From the NCBI RefSeq assembly GCF_003788585.1, contig NZ_AYKG01000004.1, positions 18,675 through 82,674 of the forward strand: DNA of 64,000 nt, in the 5' to 3' direction. The DNA comes from Salinisphaera japonica YTM-1. GTDB taxonomy: Bacteria > Pseudomonadota > Gammaproteobacteria > Nevskiales > Salinisphaeraceae. Positions within the stretch are counted from its first letter, which is position 1; the number at the start of each line of letters is the position of its first letter. Both the position numbers and the translations under genes were made by a program. The notes beneath the pieces were generated by a model that was given only the letters and a program-made list of their open reading frames with translations, was not told where the DNA came from and made no database searches. Shown here piece after piece: positions 36,108 to 44,776 of the stretch.

Positions 36108-36917
36108 TCAGTACCAGGCGCGGATACCGACCACGAAAGCGGTCGACGACGTTTCCTCGCCTTCGGCCTGGGCGATGTCCTTGGTTTCGCCATAGCTCTG
36201 CTCCCAGCGTACGCCGATATAAGGCGCGAACTCGCGCTTGATCTCGTAGCGCAGCCGGATCCCCATCTCGGTGTTATTGAGACCGCTGCCCAGTCCGTAT
36301 TCCGGCACATCCTGGGCTGAGGCATTGATTTCGGCCCGTGGCTGCAGGATCAAGCGCTGGGTAAGCAACAGCTCGTACTCGAATTCGCCGCGGAAACTCA
36401 CGTCGCCGTCTTCGCTGACGAACAACGCCGTATCTGATTCGAACCAGTAGGGCGCGAGCCCCTGCAGGCCAAACACCGCAAAGCCGCGGTCCGGGTTTGG
36501 ATTGACGTCGTAGCGCAGACCGGCCTGGGCGCTCCAGAAAGGCGTGATCGTGCGGTTGTAGAGTGCTTGGAACTCGGTGTCCTCCGGCGAGCCGCCACGC
36601 ATCGGGCCCTCGCCTTCGGTCTTGAGCCAGAGCTTGTTGTAATCGCCGCCAATCCAGCCCTGGGCGTCCCAGAGATAGTTGTTGGTCCCGTCGACGTCGC
36701 CGTATTCGAGGCGATCGATCAGAAAGAACTTATGAATCTGCTGATCTTTGATGGGCTTTTTCCAGGCCAGCGGCGCCCCGCTTGAGGGCTCGACGGGCCC
36801 CTGGGGGATGACCGAGTCGAGATCGGCTTTGCCATCGGATGCCGCAAAAGCTGGGGCCGTAGATCCCAAAAGAAGAACGGCCGCGCCGAGGATGGTTGGG
36901 GTCGATTGTTTAAGCAT
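36108..36917 (-). CDS. copB: Outer-membrane copper resistance protein CopB
   Basis: 269 residues with a signal peptide (VLLLGSTAPAFAAS). The mature part is the CopB beta-barrel with RLEYGDVDGTNNYLWDAQGW, EDTEFQALYNRTITPFW, and the C-terminal VVGIRAWY ending in an aromatic residue as outer-membrane proteins do. The long Met-rich N-terminal region of some CopB proteins is missing. It overlaps the copA stop by 8 bases. A broken relative of this gene lies at 27346-27835. CopB is thought to bind copper at the outer membrane together with CopA. Confidence 0.93.
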   Translation of the reverse strand: MLKQSTPTILGAAVLLLGSTAPAFAASDGKADLDSVIPQGPVEPSSGAPLAWKKPIKDQQIHKFFLIDRLEYGDVDGTNNYLWDAQGWIGGDYNKLWLKTEGEGPMRGGSPEDTEFQALYNRTITPFWSAQAGLRYDVNPNPDRGFAVFGLQGLAPYWFESDTALFVSEDGDVSFRGEFEYELLLTQRLILQPRAEINASAQDVPEYGLGSGLNNTEMGIRLRYEIKREFAPYIGVRWEQSYGETKDIAQAEGEETSSTAFVVGIRAWY

Positions 36918-38895
36918 TCTTGTCTCCGGATTGATCGCTCACGCGCACGACGCGGAACATGCCCATTTCCATGTGATAGAGCAGATGGCAGTGAAAGGCC
37001 CAGCGGCCCGGTTCGTCTGCCGTGATCAGCAGCGATGCGCGGGATCCCGGCAGCACGCTTAGGGTGTGCTTGAACGGCAGGTGCTCGCCCTGGTCGTTCT
37101 CAAGCTCCATGAACATGCCGTGCAGATGGATGGGATGTTCCATCATCGTGTCGTTAACCATGATCAGCCGAATCCGCTCGCCGTACGGAAACTCGATCGG
37201 CGTGGCGTTGGAGTACTTCACACCGTCGAACGACCACATGTAGCGGTCCATGTTGCCGGTCAGGTGTACCTCGATCGTGCGCGAGGGTTCGCGGCGGTCG
37301 CGCATCGGGACCATATTGCGCAGCTGACTGTAGGTGAGCACGCGATGGTTGACGTCCTCGAGCCCGGTCCCACGCTCGCCCAGGCGATCACGCTGAACGT
37401 TGGCCACGGTCAAGTTGCCGGCGCCGTGATGATCCGGGCCGTGCTTGGCTATGACCGGCCCGGATTGTTCCATCATCGCGCCCGTACCCATGGACCCGGC
37501 ATTCGGGCCCGTGCCATGGGCCATCTTTTTCATATCGTGGCCCATGCCGGCCATTTTTCCAGACATCTTCGAGTCGGCCATCTTGTGGCCCTGATGCGAC
37601 ATCTCGGCCATGCCGGAATCCTTTTTAGGCATGTCCATCTTTTGCATCGAGCCGTGATCCATCGCCATCTGGCCGTGGCCCATCGGTTTCGGGCGCTTGC
37701 CCTGCGACATCTTCATGCCGCCCATGCCCATCTGACTCATGTCCATGCCCATATCGATCATCGTGCGCTGGGGCTGCTCGCGCAGGGCGGGCACGGGCGC
37801 GACCATGCCGACACGCGGCGCGAGTGTGCCGCGGGCATAACCGCTGCGGTCCATGGTCTCGGCCATGATCGTGTAGGCCTGATCGGCCTTGGGTTGCACG
37901 ACCACGTCGAAGGTCTCGGCGACGCCGATCTGGAATTCGTCGGTCTCGACCGGCTGGATTTCCTTGCCGTCGGCCGCGACCACGGTCATCGGCAAGCCCG
38001 GCACGCGGACGTTGAAATAGGTCATTGCGGAGGCGTTGATTACGCGCAGGCGAATACGCTCGCCGGGCGTGAACAGGCCGGTCCAGTTGGCATCGGGATG
38101 CACGCCGTTCATTAGATAGCTATAGGTATGGCCGGTGACATCGGCGATGTCACGCGGGCTCATGCGCATGTCGCCCCAGGCCAGGCGATCCTTCAGAGTC
38201 GTCGCGACACCGGATTGGCGAAAATCCTCGGCCAGATCGCCCAGCGTGCGCTCGCTGAAGTTGTAATAGTCGCTCATTTCCTTGAGCTTGGCCAGCAGAC
38301 GATGCGGATCCTCGAAGGTCCAGTCGTTGAGCACGATGACGTACTCGCGATCGGCGTTGATGCCGTCGTCGTTGGCCGAATGAATGACGATCGGCCCGGT
38401 CTGGCCGACCTGTTCCTGTAGGCCAGAATGACTGTGATACCAGTAGGTGCCCGCCTGGCGGACCGGGAAATCGACTTCGAAGGTCTCGCCAGGATCGATG
38501 CCGGGAAAGGCGACGCCGGGCACGCCGTCCATCTGGAACGGCAGCAAAATGCCGTGCCAGTGGATCGAGGTCGACTCGTCGAGATGGTTATGCACTCGGA
38601 GATGGGCGTTCTGTCCTTCCCAGAGTTCGACGATCGGGCCGGGCGTGGTGTGGTTCAGCGTAATGGCCGACGCGCGACCGCCGGCGATATCGATCATCTC
38701 GCGACGGACATGGACATCCATGACGACGTCGCGCGCGCCGCCGCCCGGAACCTGGGCCGCTGCGGTATTGAGGTGGCGTGTCATGCCCTCGCGGGCATAG
38801 GCGGGCAGCAGGGCGTTGAAACCCGCCAGCAGCCCGGTTGCGCCCATGGCCCGTAACAGGCGACGGCGGTCGCTATCGTGTGTTCGATCACTCAT
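36910..38895 (-). CDS. copA: Multicopper oxidase CopA (PcoA type)
   Basis: 661 residues. A Tat-type start (SDRRRLLRAMGATG-like, twin Arg followed by a hydrophobic run) exports it folded. All four copper-ligand motifs are present: IHWHGILLPF, YWYHSHSGLQEQ, EHPIHLHGMFME and WAFHCHLLYHMEMGMF. Between about residues 370 and 480 is a Met/His-rich domain (MDMSQMGMGGMKMSQG, then repeated HM and GHDMKKMAHG) expected to bind several Cu ions. It oxidises Cu(I) in the periplasm. It lies behind the cytochrome c gene and overlaps copB. Confidence 0.96.
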   Translation of the reverse strand: MSDRTHDSDRRRLLRAMGATGLLAGFNALLPAYAREGMTRHLNTAAAQVPGGGARDVVMDVHVRREMIDIAGGRASAITLNHTTPGPIVELWEGQNAHLRVHNHLDESTSIHWHGILLPFQMDGVPGVAFPGIDPGETFEVDFPVRQAGTYWYHSHSGLQEQVGQTGPIVIHSANDDGINADREYVIVLNDWTFEDPHRLLAKLKEMSDYYNFSERTLGDLAEDFRQSGVATTLKDRLAWGDMRMSPRDIADVTGHTYSYLMNGVHPDANWTGLFTPGERIRLRVINASAMTYFNVRVPGLPMTVVAADGKEIQPVETDEFQIGVAETFDVVVQPKADQAYTIMAETMDRSGYARGTLAPRVGMVAPVPALREQPQRTMIDMGMDMSQMGMGGMKMSQGKRPKPMGHGQMAMDHGSMQKMDMPKKDSGMAEMSHQGHKMADSKMSGKMAGMGHDMKKMAHGTGPNAGSMGTGAMMEQSGPVIAKHGPDHHGAGNLTVANVQRDRLGERGTGLEDVNHRVLTYSQLRNMVPMRDRREPSRTIEVHLTGNMDRYMWSFDGVKYSNATPIEFPYGERIRLIMVNDTMMEHPIHLHGMFMELENDQGEHLPFKHTLSVLPGSRASLLITADEPGRWAFHCHLLYHMEMGMFRVVRVSDQSGDKNA

Positions 38896-38945
38896 TGAAG
38901 GGTGCTCCTGAATTCGTGTTCTGTAGATGGACGAGTCCGTGATGC

Positions 38946-39626
38946 TCAGCCGTGTGCATGAGCACTACCGTTCGGATCTGAATGGGGCTGTTCTTGGGCC
39001 TCGCCGTGTGAGTCTGGATGCCCGCTGGCCTCGTCCGAGGCGTGACCGCCACCGTGGCTCTCGTCAGATTCATCGTGATGGCCTTCGTCCCCATGGCCGA
39101 TGCCCTGAGCCTTAGCGGTCTGCAGCATCTGCCGGTAATCGGAGGCGGACATGCTCGGCAGTTGCTCGACGAAGGCGGTCATCGCCCATATCTCCTCGTC
39201 GCTATGCGACGCGCCCCAGGCAGGCATGGCCGATGCCTTGATGCCGTGCTTGATTACCCAGAAGAGTTCAGCCGGACTTTTCTCTTTGGCCGCATGGGTA
39301 AGCTCCGGTGGTTTGGGGTACATGCCGCGCGCAGCGACCGACTGTTGGCCGCCGGGCGGGGCATGACAATCGCTGCACATGGCGTCGAAGTTGGCAGCGC
39401 CTGCCAGTAACTGGTCTTCAGAGCCCAGCTTCGGGGCTTCGATGCCGGAGGCCTGTTTTTCAACCGAGCGATGGACCGTTTTCTGTAATGCCCAGCGCGT
39501 GATCGGCCAGTGTTCGCTAGTCGCCGCGACGTTATAAACACCGGAATAAATGACTCCGGCGGCTGCGGCGCCTACGATGAGCAAGCTCACGAGTAGGGTC
39601 GCTATGACAATTTTCCAAGTTCGCAC
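38946..39626 (-). CDS. Membrane-anchored cytochrome c with His/Asp-rich tail
   Basis: 226 residues. One N-terminal membrane segment (VIATLLVSLLIVGAAAAGVI) anchors a class I cytochrome c domain with haem motif CSDCH and distal Met in ASAMPAWGAS. After the haem domain, the C-terminal 55 residues are rich in His, Asp and Glu (HGDEGHHDESDESHGGGH, then HPDSHGEAQ) and probably bind metal. It is the gene before copA, 50 bases apart. It may carry electrons from Cu(I) oxidation or feed CopA; this is inference from position. Confidence 0.9.
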   Translation of the reverse strand: MRTWKIVIATLLVSLLIVGAAAAGVIYSGVYNVAATSEHWPITRWALQKTVHRSVEKQASGIEAPKLGSEDQLLAGAANFDAMCSDCHAPPGGQQSVAARGMYPKPPELTHAAKEKSPAELFWVIKHGIKASAMPAWGASHSDEEIWAMTAFVEQLPSMSASDYRQMLQTAKAQGIGHGDEGHHDESDESHGGGHASDEASGHPDSHGEAQEQPHSDPNGSAHAHG

Positions 39627-39791
39627 AATGCGTCTCCGTGGGAACGGTGACGCAGCACGGCGCTCTAGGACTTTGCTGAGATAACCGCCAAGTGGCGACT
39701 TTCAACAATCTCCTAGTGAAACGCTATGCAAAAGCCGCAACCACCGTTCTGATTGATGTTCGGCGCATCATTAATGCACCAAAAGCTTCAA

Positions 39792-40157
39792 TTAGACGCG
39801 AGTAGGCGGCGGACGATAGGGAGGATGTTCGAACCCGGGGGCGACCGCGACAAGCGCACGGCTTACCAAGTGCGCCGCAGGGGGAGACAGCGCATCAGTT
39901 GGGAAGCTGGTGTTGACCGCACTCGAGGAGCAATGGCCCATGACCGAGCAGCAGCATCGATCATGGGATGGGGAGTCGCCACTACCCTCGACGTGCTTCG
40001 TCGCGTGCGAGTGCTCGCTGGCCGTCGCACCCGAGTTCGTAACAGCGGATGTTTCCGCGTTAGCGTGCTCGGAATCGTGCAGGCAAGATATCCCCGGAAC
40101 GCCCGCTTGGGCGACCAAGGCTTGCAACAGCAAAATTAGAACCAAGAAGGCACGCAT
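39792..40157 (-). CDS. Small exported Cys/His-rich protein, CopL-like
   Basis: 121 residues: a signal peptide (LVLILLLQALVAQAG), then a His-rich stretch (HSHATKHVEGSG), a cysteine cluster HDRCCCSVMGHCSSS, and a Pro-rich ending HPPYRPPPTRV. This plan fits small periplasmic proteins near copper genes, such as CopL-like or DUF2946-type proteins. It leads the run into the cytochrome c gene, 165 bases downstream. Similar small proteins begin two other operons of this island (46099 and 58676). The family name is tentative. Confidence 0.65.
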   Translation of the reverse strand: MRAFLVLILLLQALVAQAGVPGISCLHDSEHANAETSAVTNSGATASEHSHATKHVEGSGDSPSHDRCCCSVMGHCSSSAVNTSFPTDALSPPAAHLVSRALVAVAPGFEHPPYRPPPTRV

Positions 40158-40344
40158 CGTTTGACTATATCAAAATAGGCGAGGCTAGCAATGGCCGTCG
40201 GCTAAGTTTTTTCTCGAGCAAAAAAACGTTTTTGTAAATCATCGAGGTTGGCTGGTTCTAAGGCGCGCGGCGCATGCATGCGAGCTCGAACATATTCTGG
40301 GCTCGTCTTACATTAGCGATCGAAGACCTTAGAGCTTTTGAAGC

Positions 40345-40986
40345 TTAAGGTAGCGATGGGTTCGCGGTGCTCGGAAGCGACGTAGAAAGCGTTGAGGGCG
40401 GAAGGCAAAGCCCCGAGTCATTACAGGCTTGTACCACGGCCTCGACGGTGGATATGTCGTTGTCGGCAACTTCATCCAGGGCCGCTATCAACTTAACCTT
40501 ACCCGAATACACCCGGATCGGGTCTTCAAGGCCGACGTCGAGTTCATCGCCCGGTGGGTATACAAGCTCGGTCGATAACAGCACGCCGTTCGCAAATACC
40601 TTGATGTCGGTCGGAATAAGAAAGTCGAAAGAGGCGGGATTGGCGTTGATATGCCACTCCGATGCGATGTCCAGTTCTATTTGGATCGTATCGCCGTCGC
40701 GCGTTGCATCGAGATCCACGTGGGCCGCGCTAAAACGCTGTGTTTGCGGTGGGACGGACTTTGAGACTGTTGATGACTCTGACGCGGTATAGAGGTCAAC
40801 AACGTCCCGCTTGCCATCCCGGCTATTACCTGTCGACTGGTCGGTCGTCGATTGCACTTCGGGCTCCGTACTAGGTACGGTCCATTGCGAGAAAAGAAAA
40901 AGGCCGCTGACCGTGACCGCGATGGTCGCTGGCAACAGCCAAGTGAGGACAAAACTCTTACGGGTCGACACGCGTCTGCTCTCCAC
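40345..40986 (-). CDS. Stand-alone DsbD N-terminal-like (alpha) domain protein
   Basis: 213 residues. An N-terminal membrane segment (VLTWLLPATIAVTVSGLFLF) exports or anchors it. The periplasmic part has SEWHINANPASFDFLIPT, then a VYPPGDELDVGL strand and a C-terminal VVQACNDSGLCLPPS, whose two cysteines sit exactly as in the alpha domain of DsbD and ScsB. It would receive electrons from the adjacent DsbD-like membrane protein and pass them to periplasmic targets. It overlaps the 3' end of that gene by 29 bases. Confidence 0.78.
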   Translation of the reverse strand: MESRRVSTRKSFVLTWLLPATIAVTVSGLFLFSQWTVPSTEPEVQSTTDQSTGNSRDGKRDVVDLYTASESSTVSKSVPPQTQRFSAAHVDLDATRDGDTIQIELDIASEWHINANPASFDFLIPTDIKVFANGVLLSTELVYPPGDELDVGLEDPIRVYSGKVKLIAALDEVADNDISTVEAVVQACNDSGLCLPPSTLSTSLPSTANPSLP

Positions 40987-42145
40987 TGGTTTCGATGGCT
41001 GTTTTCAAAGTGCCCACCGTAAATAGATCGGGTAGGCGTCGGTGCACGGTCCCGTCCGGCTTCAAGACCACGGCGAAGGGCAGGCCGGCGCCACCGAAGG
41101 ATCGTAGGTAGGCATCAAGCGCAGCGTCCGGCCGCGTGAGATCGGCGCGTAGAACGCGCATCTGGGCTGCATCGACGGATTTCACAATCGTGGCGTCGGC
41201 GTAAACGGTTTGTTCCAGAACTTTGCAGTTAATACACCAATCCGCCGTGAACTCGACAAGCACCGGCGCGCCGGCAGTGCGGGCCTCGGCAAGCGCGCGC
41301 TCCGTTAGCGGCTGCCAAGGCAACGCGTGCTGTGCGCCGGCCCCACGATCAAAGCCGAGCGTGACGGCGCCGGCCACGCCAGCGACCAAGACGAGCGCCG
41401 GTACCAAACGCGCGCCGAATCCGGGGCCGACCACCAATGCGCGGATCAACCAGAAAGCCAGGGTCCCGAGCCAGGCGGTCCACAGCAGGGTGCCGACGCG
41501 TTCCGCGAGCACGGTCGTTGCAAAAAACGTCGCGCCGGCCAGGAGAATCAGGCCCATGACCTGCTGCACGCGGGATAGCCACGCGCCGCTGCGTGGTATG
41601 CGTGTCAGTAGTCCGGGTCGGGCCAGCAGAACGAGGTAGGGCAGGGCCAACCCGACGCCCACCGCCATGAACAGCGCGAAGATCGTGCTCGGCGCCTGCG
41701 TGAGCGCAAATGCCATGACGCCGCCCAGGAAAGGCCCGGTGCAGGGCGCGGACAAGACCGCGGCCAGAAAACCGGCCAAGTAGGGTTCGGCGTAGCCGTT
41801 TCCCTGGACGCGGTAGACCCATTGGGGTGGTTGCACGCCGCGCCCCGCGAGACTGTAAACGCCGAGGCCGGCGAGCAGGAAAGCCAGTGCCGCGCGAAAC
41901 CAGAACGCCTGGAACAGGGTGCCCCAGGTCCAGTTCAGCATGGCGGTCGCCAAAGCGAGCGCACCGAAGAAGGTGAGCGTGCCAGCCAGCAGCGCGATCG
42001 CTGCCAGAAAGCGTTGTCGCGAACCGTTGCCCACCACGCGCGCGATCGTGCGCAACTTGACGGGCAACGCGGGTAGCACACACGGCGTGAGATTGAGCAG
42101 CACGCCGGCGAACAGCGCCAGCAGGAGATTCGTCCAGATCGTCAT
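40958..42145 (-). CDS. DsbD-like thiol-disulfide transporter with C-terminal thioredoxin domain
   Basis: 395 residues. The membrane domain has the two redox cysteines in LNLTPCVLPALP and LSAPCTGPFLGG, as in CcdA/DsbD. The C-terminal 120 residues form a thioredoxin domain with EFTADWCINCKVLEQTV. The N-terminal alpha domain of a full DsbD is missing but is encoded by the next gene, so beta-gamma and alpha are split and in reversed order. It moves reducing equivalents from cytoplasmic thioredoxin to the periplasm, useful where copper oxidises thiols. Confidence 0.9.
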   Translation of the reverse strand: MTIWTNLLLALFAGVLLNLTPCVLPALPVKLRTIARVVGNGSRQRFLAAIALLAGTLTFFGALALATAMLNWTWGTLFQAFWFRAALAFLLAGLGVYSLAGRGVQPPQWVYRVQGNGYAEPYLAGFLAAVLSAPCTGPFLGGVMAFALTQAPSTIFALFMAVGVGLALPYLVLLARPGLLTRIPRSGAWLSRVQQVMGLILLAGATFFATTVLAERVGTLLWTAWLGTLAFWLIRALVVGPGFGARLVPALVLVAGVAGAVTLGFDRGAGAQHALPWQPLTERALAEARTAGAPVLVEFTADWCINCKVLEQTVYADATIVKSVDAAQMRVLRADLTRPDAALDAYLRSFGGAGLPFAVVLKPDGTVHRRLPDLFTVGTLKTAIETSGEQTRVDP

Positions 42146-42960
42146 CGCGTGGCGTTTTGGCGGCGGCGATCCCGCGCCCTGGAATGGTCGTGCTCGCGGT
42201 TTCGCTCATGCGCGCCCCGCGATCGGATGACGCGCGCCGCGCCGAACAAGATCAGCGCGGCAATGCCTGCGAGAGTCCAGATATAGGCCGGCAAGTGCAG
42301 CGCCTGACTACCGAGCAGTACGCTCAGTACGGTCAGCGGCAAAATACCCACGCCGGTGGTCCAGACGAACGTCCATCGCGGCACGCCGGCGAGTCCCGCG
42401 GCGTAATTGATCAGGTTGAACGACATGATCGGTATCAGGCGCGCGGTCAGCAGTGTCGAAATACTGCTATCACTCACGAATGCATCCAACCGCGCCTGGT
42501 AACGCAGCGGAACCAAGCGCGTCCGCGTGGCCGGGCCCAGGGCCCGTGCGATCTCGTAACTCAGTATTGCGCCGATCATTGCGCCCGCCCAGGTGAGCAG
42601 TACACCCAGCCCGGAGCCGAAGACGACGCCATTGGCGATTGCGATCACCTCGGCCGGGAACGGTACGAAGGAATGAGCTGTCATCAGGCCGATGGACGCG
42701 GCAGGCGCCCAGGGGCCAGCGCGCTCGAGGAGCGTGCGCAAACCGTCACTACTAAAATCGACAGCAAACAGGCTGTATTCGACCAAGCACCAGATGATGA
42801 CGATATCGATCCAGAGCAGTGCTGCGGTTAGCACCACAGCCGCTATCAGCCACCCCTTGCGCGCGGTGCGTAGCAATGTGCGGAAGACCACGGCCAACAA
42901 CACGAGGCCCAGTGCGGCCAACGCCAGGCAGACGAACAGCAAATCGGCGTTCATCGCCAT
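42142..42960 (-). CDS. TVP38/TMEM64 (VTT domain) membrane protein
   Basis: 272 residues, about six membrane segments. The VTT/SNARE-associated core reads AHSFVPFPAEVIAIANGVVF, then GAILSYEIARALG and TARLIPIMSFNLINYAAGLA, typical of the DedA/TVP38 superfamily of lipid scramblase-like proteins. The C-terminus is very basic and His/Arg-rich (HERNREHDHSRARDRRR). Overlap of 4 bases with the DsbD-like gene indicates one operon. Such genes are common near metal (mercury, selenite) loci; function here is unknown. Confidence 0.85.
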   Translation of the reverse strand: MAMNADLLFVCLALAALGLVLLAVVFRTLLRTARKGWLIAAVVLTAALLWIDIVIIWCLVEYSLFAVDFSSDGLRTLLERAGPWAPAASIGLMTAHSFVPFPAEVIAIANGVVFGSGLGVLLTWAGAMIGAILSYEIARALGPATRTRLVPLRYQARLDAFVSDSSISTLLTARLIPIMSFNLINYAAGLAGVPRWTFVWTTGVGILPLTVLSVLLGSQALHLPAYIWTLAGIAALILFGAARVIRSRGAHERNREHDHSRARDRRRQNATR

Positions 42961-42996
42961 CGGGCTTCTCGCTGATTTTTTCGTTTCGGTAGAAAA

Positions 42997-43632
42997 TTAA
43001 GCTTGAACATGGGTACCACGGGCGGTCATGAGCCCCCAGAGCCAGTTGATTTTGTAGGTTTCGATCTGCACGGCGGCGTAGCCGCTTTCTTTGAGCATTC
43101 GAGCGCACTCATGCGTTCGATAGGTCCGTGCGTGCGCATGAGCGCGCAGCCGTTGATAGCGCTCGAACAGCCGGCACATCAGATAGTCGCCACACCAGTC
43201 CGTGAGCACGAGCTGGCCGCCGGGGCGCAGCACGCGCCGCATTTCGATCAACGCGTCGAGCGGCCGCGCGACGTAGTGAAACATGCTGCAGGAAACGACG
43301 AGGTCGAACTGTGCGTCGGCAAATGGGAGCTGCTCTGCCCATCCCTCATGAAGCGCTATATCAGACGGGAGTTTGCGGCGCGCGATTTTGAGCATGGCGG
43401 GTACCGGATCCACGCCCACGAGCCGAGTTGGGGGATGAACGGTCGCAAGACGATAAAGCAGGGCGCCCGTTCCGCAGCCCACATCGAGTAATCGATCCTC
43501 CTCGCCCAGCGGCAAACGCGCGATCGTCTCCTGCATCGTCGCCTCGATATAGAACGACCACTTCCGATCATAGCGGCCCGCAATCCGAGCGTATTCCGCG
43601 ACAACCTCTTGGTACGGAGCTTGGGTTTGCAT
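42997..43632 (-). CDS. Class I SAM-dependent methyltransferase
   Basis: 211 residues. Motif I LLDVGCGTGALLYRL, acidic post-I residue in RLVGVDPVPAML, and motif around FDLVVSCSMFHYV and LRPGGQLVLTDWCGDYL give a clear Rossmann-type methyltransferase resembling UbiE/type 11 enzymes. Substrate is unknown. No cysteine pattern of an arsenite methyltransferase is seen. It starts the thiol-redox operon (methyltransferase, VTT protein, DsbD-like pair), with 36 bases to the VTT gene. Confidence 0.88.
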   Translation of the reverse strand: MQTQAPYQEVVAEYARIAGRYDRKWSFYIEATMQETIARLPLGEEDRLLDVGCGTGALLYRLATVHPPTRLVGVDPVPAMLKIARRKLPSDIALHEGWAEQLPFADAQFDLVVSCSMFHYVARPLDALIEMRRVLRPGGQLVLTDWCGDYLMCRLFERYQRLRAHAHARTYRTHECARMLKESGYAAVQIETYKINWLWGLMTARGTHVQA

Positions 43633-43724
43633 GTCGGAAACAAGCCTTTGATTGGATGGCCGACGTCATGCATCGATCGGGTCCATACCCAGCGCGGACG
43701 GCTCATGACGTGATCGCCGGTAAC

Positions 43725-43763
43725 GCCCCGGATACAGCAACGCGACGCGCCTGTATCCGGGGC
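43725..43763. terminator. Long hairpin after the peroxiredoxin gene
   Basis: A perfect 13-bp stem (GCCCCGGATACAG at 43725-43737 with its complement at 43751-43763) and a 13-base loop, 17 bases past the peroxiredoxin stop. No T-run follows on either strand, so it may block or stabilise the 3' end of the mRNA rather than terminate by itself. Confidence 0.55.
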
Positions 43764-43779
43764 AGCACACTCTCAGTCG

Positions 43780-44415
43780 TTACTTGTTCGGCTGCTTGGT
43801 CATGCGCAGGTAGGGCTTGAGTTCGTTCCAGCCGGCCGGGAACAGCTTCTCGGCTTCTTCATTGGACAACGCCGGCGACACGATCACGTCGTCGCCGTCC
43901 TGCCAATTGGCCGGGGTGGTGACCTTGTAGTTGTCGGTCAGCTGCAACGAATCGATCACCCGCAGAATCTCGTCGAAATTGCGCCCGGCGCTCTTGGGAT
44001 AGGTGAGCGTCATCCGGATCTTCTTGTTGGAATCGATGATGAACACACTGCGCACCGTCGATGTATCGCCTGCGTTCGGGTGGATCATGTCGTAAAGTTC
44101 GGCGACCTTGCGGTCGGAATCGCCGATGAGCGGGAAGTTCACGGCCTGGCCCTGAGTTTCCTCGATATCGGCCGACCAGCGTTTGTGATCGTCCACCGAA
44201 TCCACCGAGACCACGATGGCTTTCACGTTGCGCTGGGCGAACCTTTCCTTGAGACCGCCGACCGCGCCCAGCTCGGTGGTGCACACCGGTGTGAAGTCGG
44301 CCGGATGCGACATCAACATGCCCCAGCCGTCGCCAAGCCATTCGTGGAAATCGATCTCGCCTTCGGTGGTATCGGCGGTGAAATTCGGGGCGGTATCGCC
44401 TAGATGTAAGCTCAT
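43780..44415 (-). CDS. 1-Cys peroxiredoxin (Prx6 type)
   Basis: 211 residues. The peroxidatic cysteine lies in HPADFTPVCTTELG, and no resolving cysteine is present. The C-terminal domain with NYKVTTPANWQDGDDVIVSP is the Prx6-subfamily signature. It reduces hydrogen or organic peroxides in the cytoplasm with an external thiol donor. GGAG 7 bases before the ATG supports the start. Copper toxicity raises peroxide and radical damage, so its place in the island makes sense. Confidence 0.95.
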   Translation of the reverse strand: MSLHLGDTAPNFTADTTEGEIDFHEWLGDGWGMLMSHPADFTPVCTTELGAVGGLKERFAQRNVKAIVVSVDSVDDHKRWSADIEETQGQAVNFPLIGDSDRKVAELYDMIHPNAGDTSTVRSVFIIDSNKKIRMTLTYPKSAGRNFDEILRVIDSLQLTDNYKVTTPANWQDGDDVIVSPALSNEEAEKLFPAGWNELKPYLRMTKQPNK

Positions 44416-44443
44416 TTCTATACTCCTGTTCGATCAAGAAGAG

Positions 44444-44474
44444 GCCGGCGGCCACCGGGATTGGGGCCGCCGGC
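44444..44474 (-). terminator. Hairpin after the Met-rich periplasmic protein gene
   Basis: GCCGGCGGCC (44444-44453) pairs with GGCCGCCGGC (44465-44474) over an 11-base loop, 11 bases past the stop at 44485. The following minus-strand sequence, CTCTTCTTG, is only weakly T-rich, so termination efficiency is uncertain. Confidence 0.55.
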
Positions 44475-44484
44475 GCATTCGTGT

Positions 44485-44772
44485 CTAGCCCTTGTCGGTC
44501 GAACCGTCCGGGCCGTTCATATTCTCCATCTTGCTCTGCATCATCTTGTTGCAGGTTTCCATCATGTCGTTCATCCGGGTCATCATTTTCATCATCGGCA
44601 TGTCCTTGTCGTTCATGCCCATGCCATGACCCTTTTCACTATCGTCTTGCATCATCTGCCCCATGTTGTCCGCGGGTGCCGACTGGGTATCGTCGCCTGG
44701 CGTGGCGGCGAGTACGGCGGGTGCGCCCGCGATCAGAGCGGCGGCAATAATCGTTTTTACTGTTGTACGCAT
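44485..44772 (-). CDS. Met-rich exported small protein
   Basis: 95 residues: signal peptide (IIAAALIAGAPAVLAAT), then a mature part full of Met, Asp and Lys (NMGQMMQDDSEKGHGMGMND, followed by DMPMMKMMTRMNDMMETC). Met clusters of this type bind Cu(I) in periplasmic carriers. No folded domain is recognised. A GAGG 9 bases before the ATG supports the start. It is the last gene of a four-gene operon headed by the small Cys-rich protein at 46099. Confidence 0.75.
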   Translation of the reverse strand: MRTTVKTIIAAALIAGAPAVLAATPGDDTQSAPADNMGQMMQDDSEKGHGMGMNDKDMPMMKMMTRMNDMMETCNKMMQSKMENMNGPDGSTDKG

Positions 44773-44776
44773 GGTT

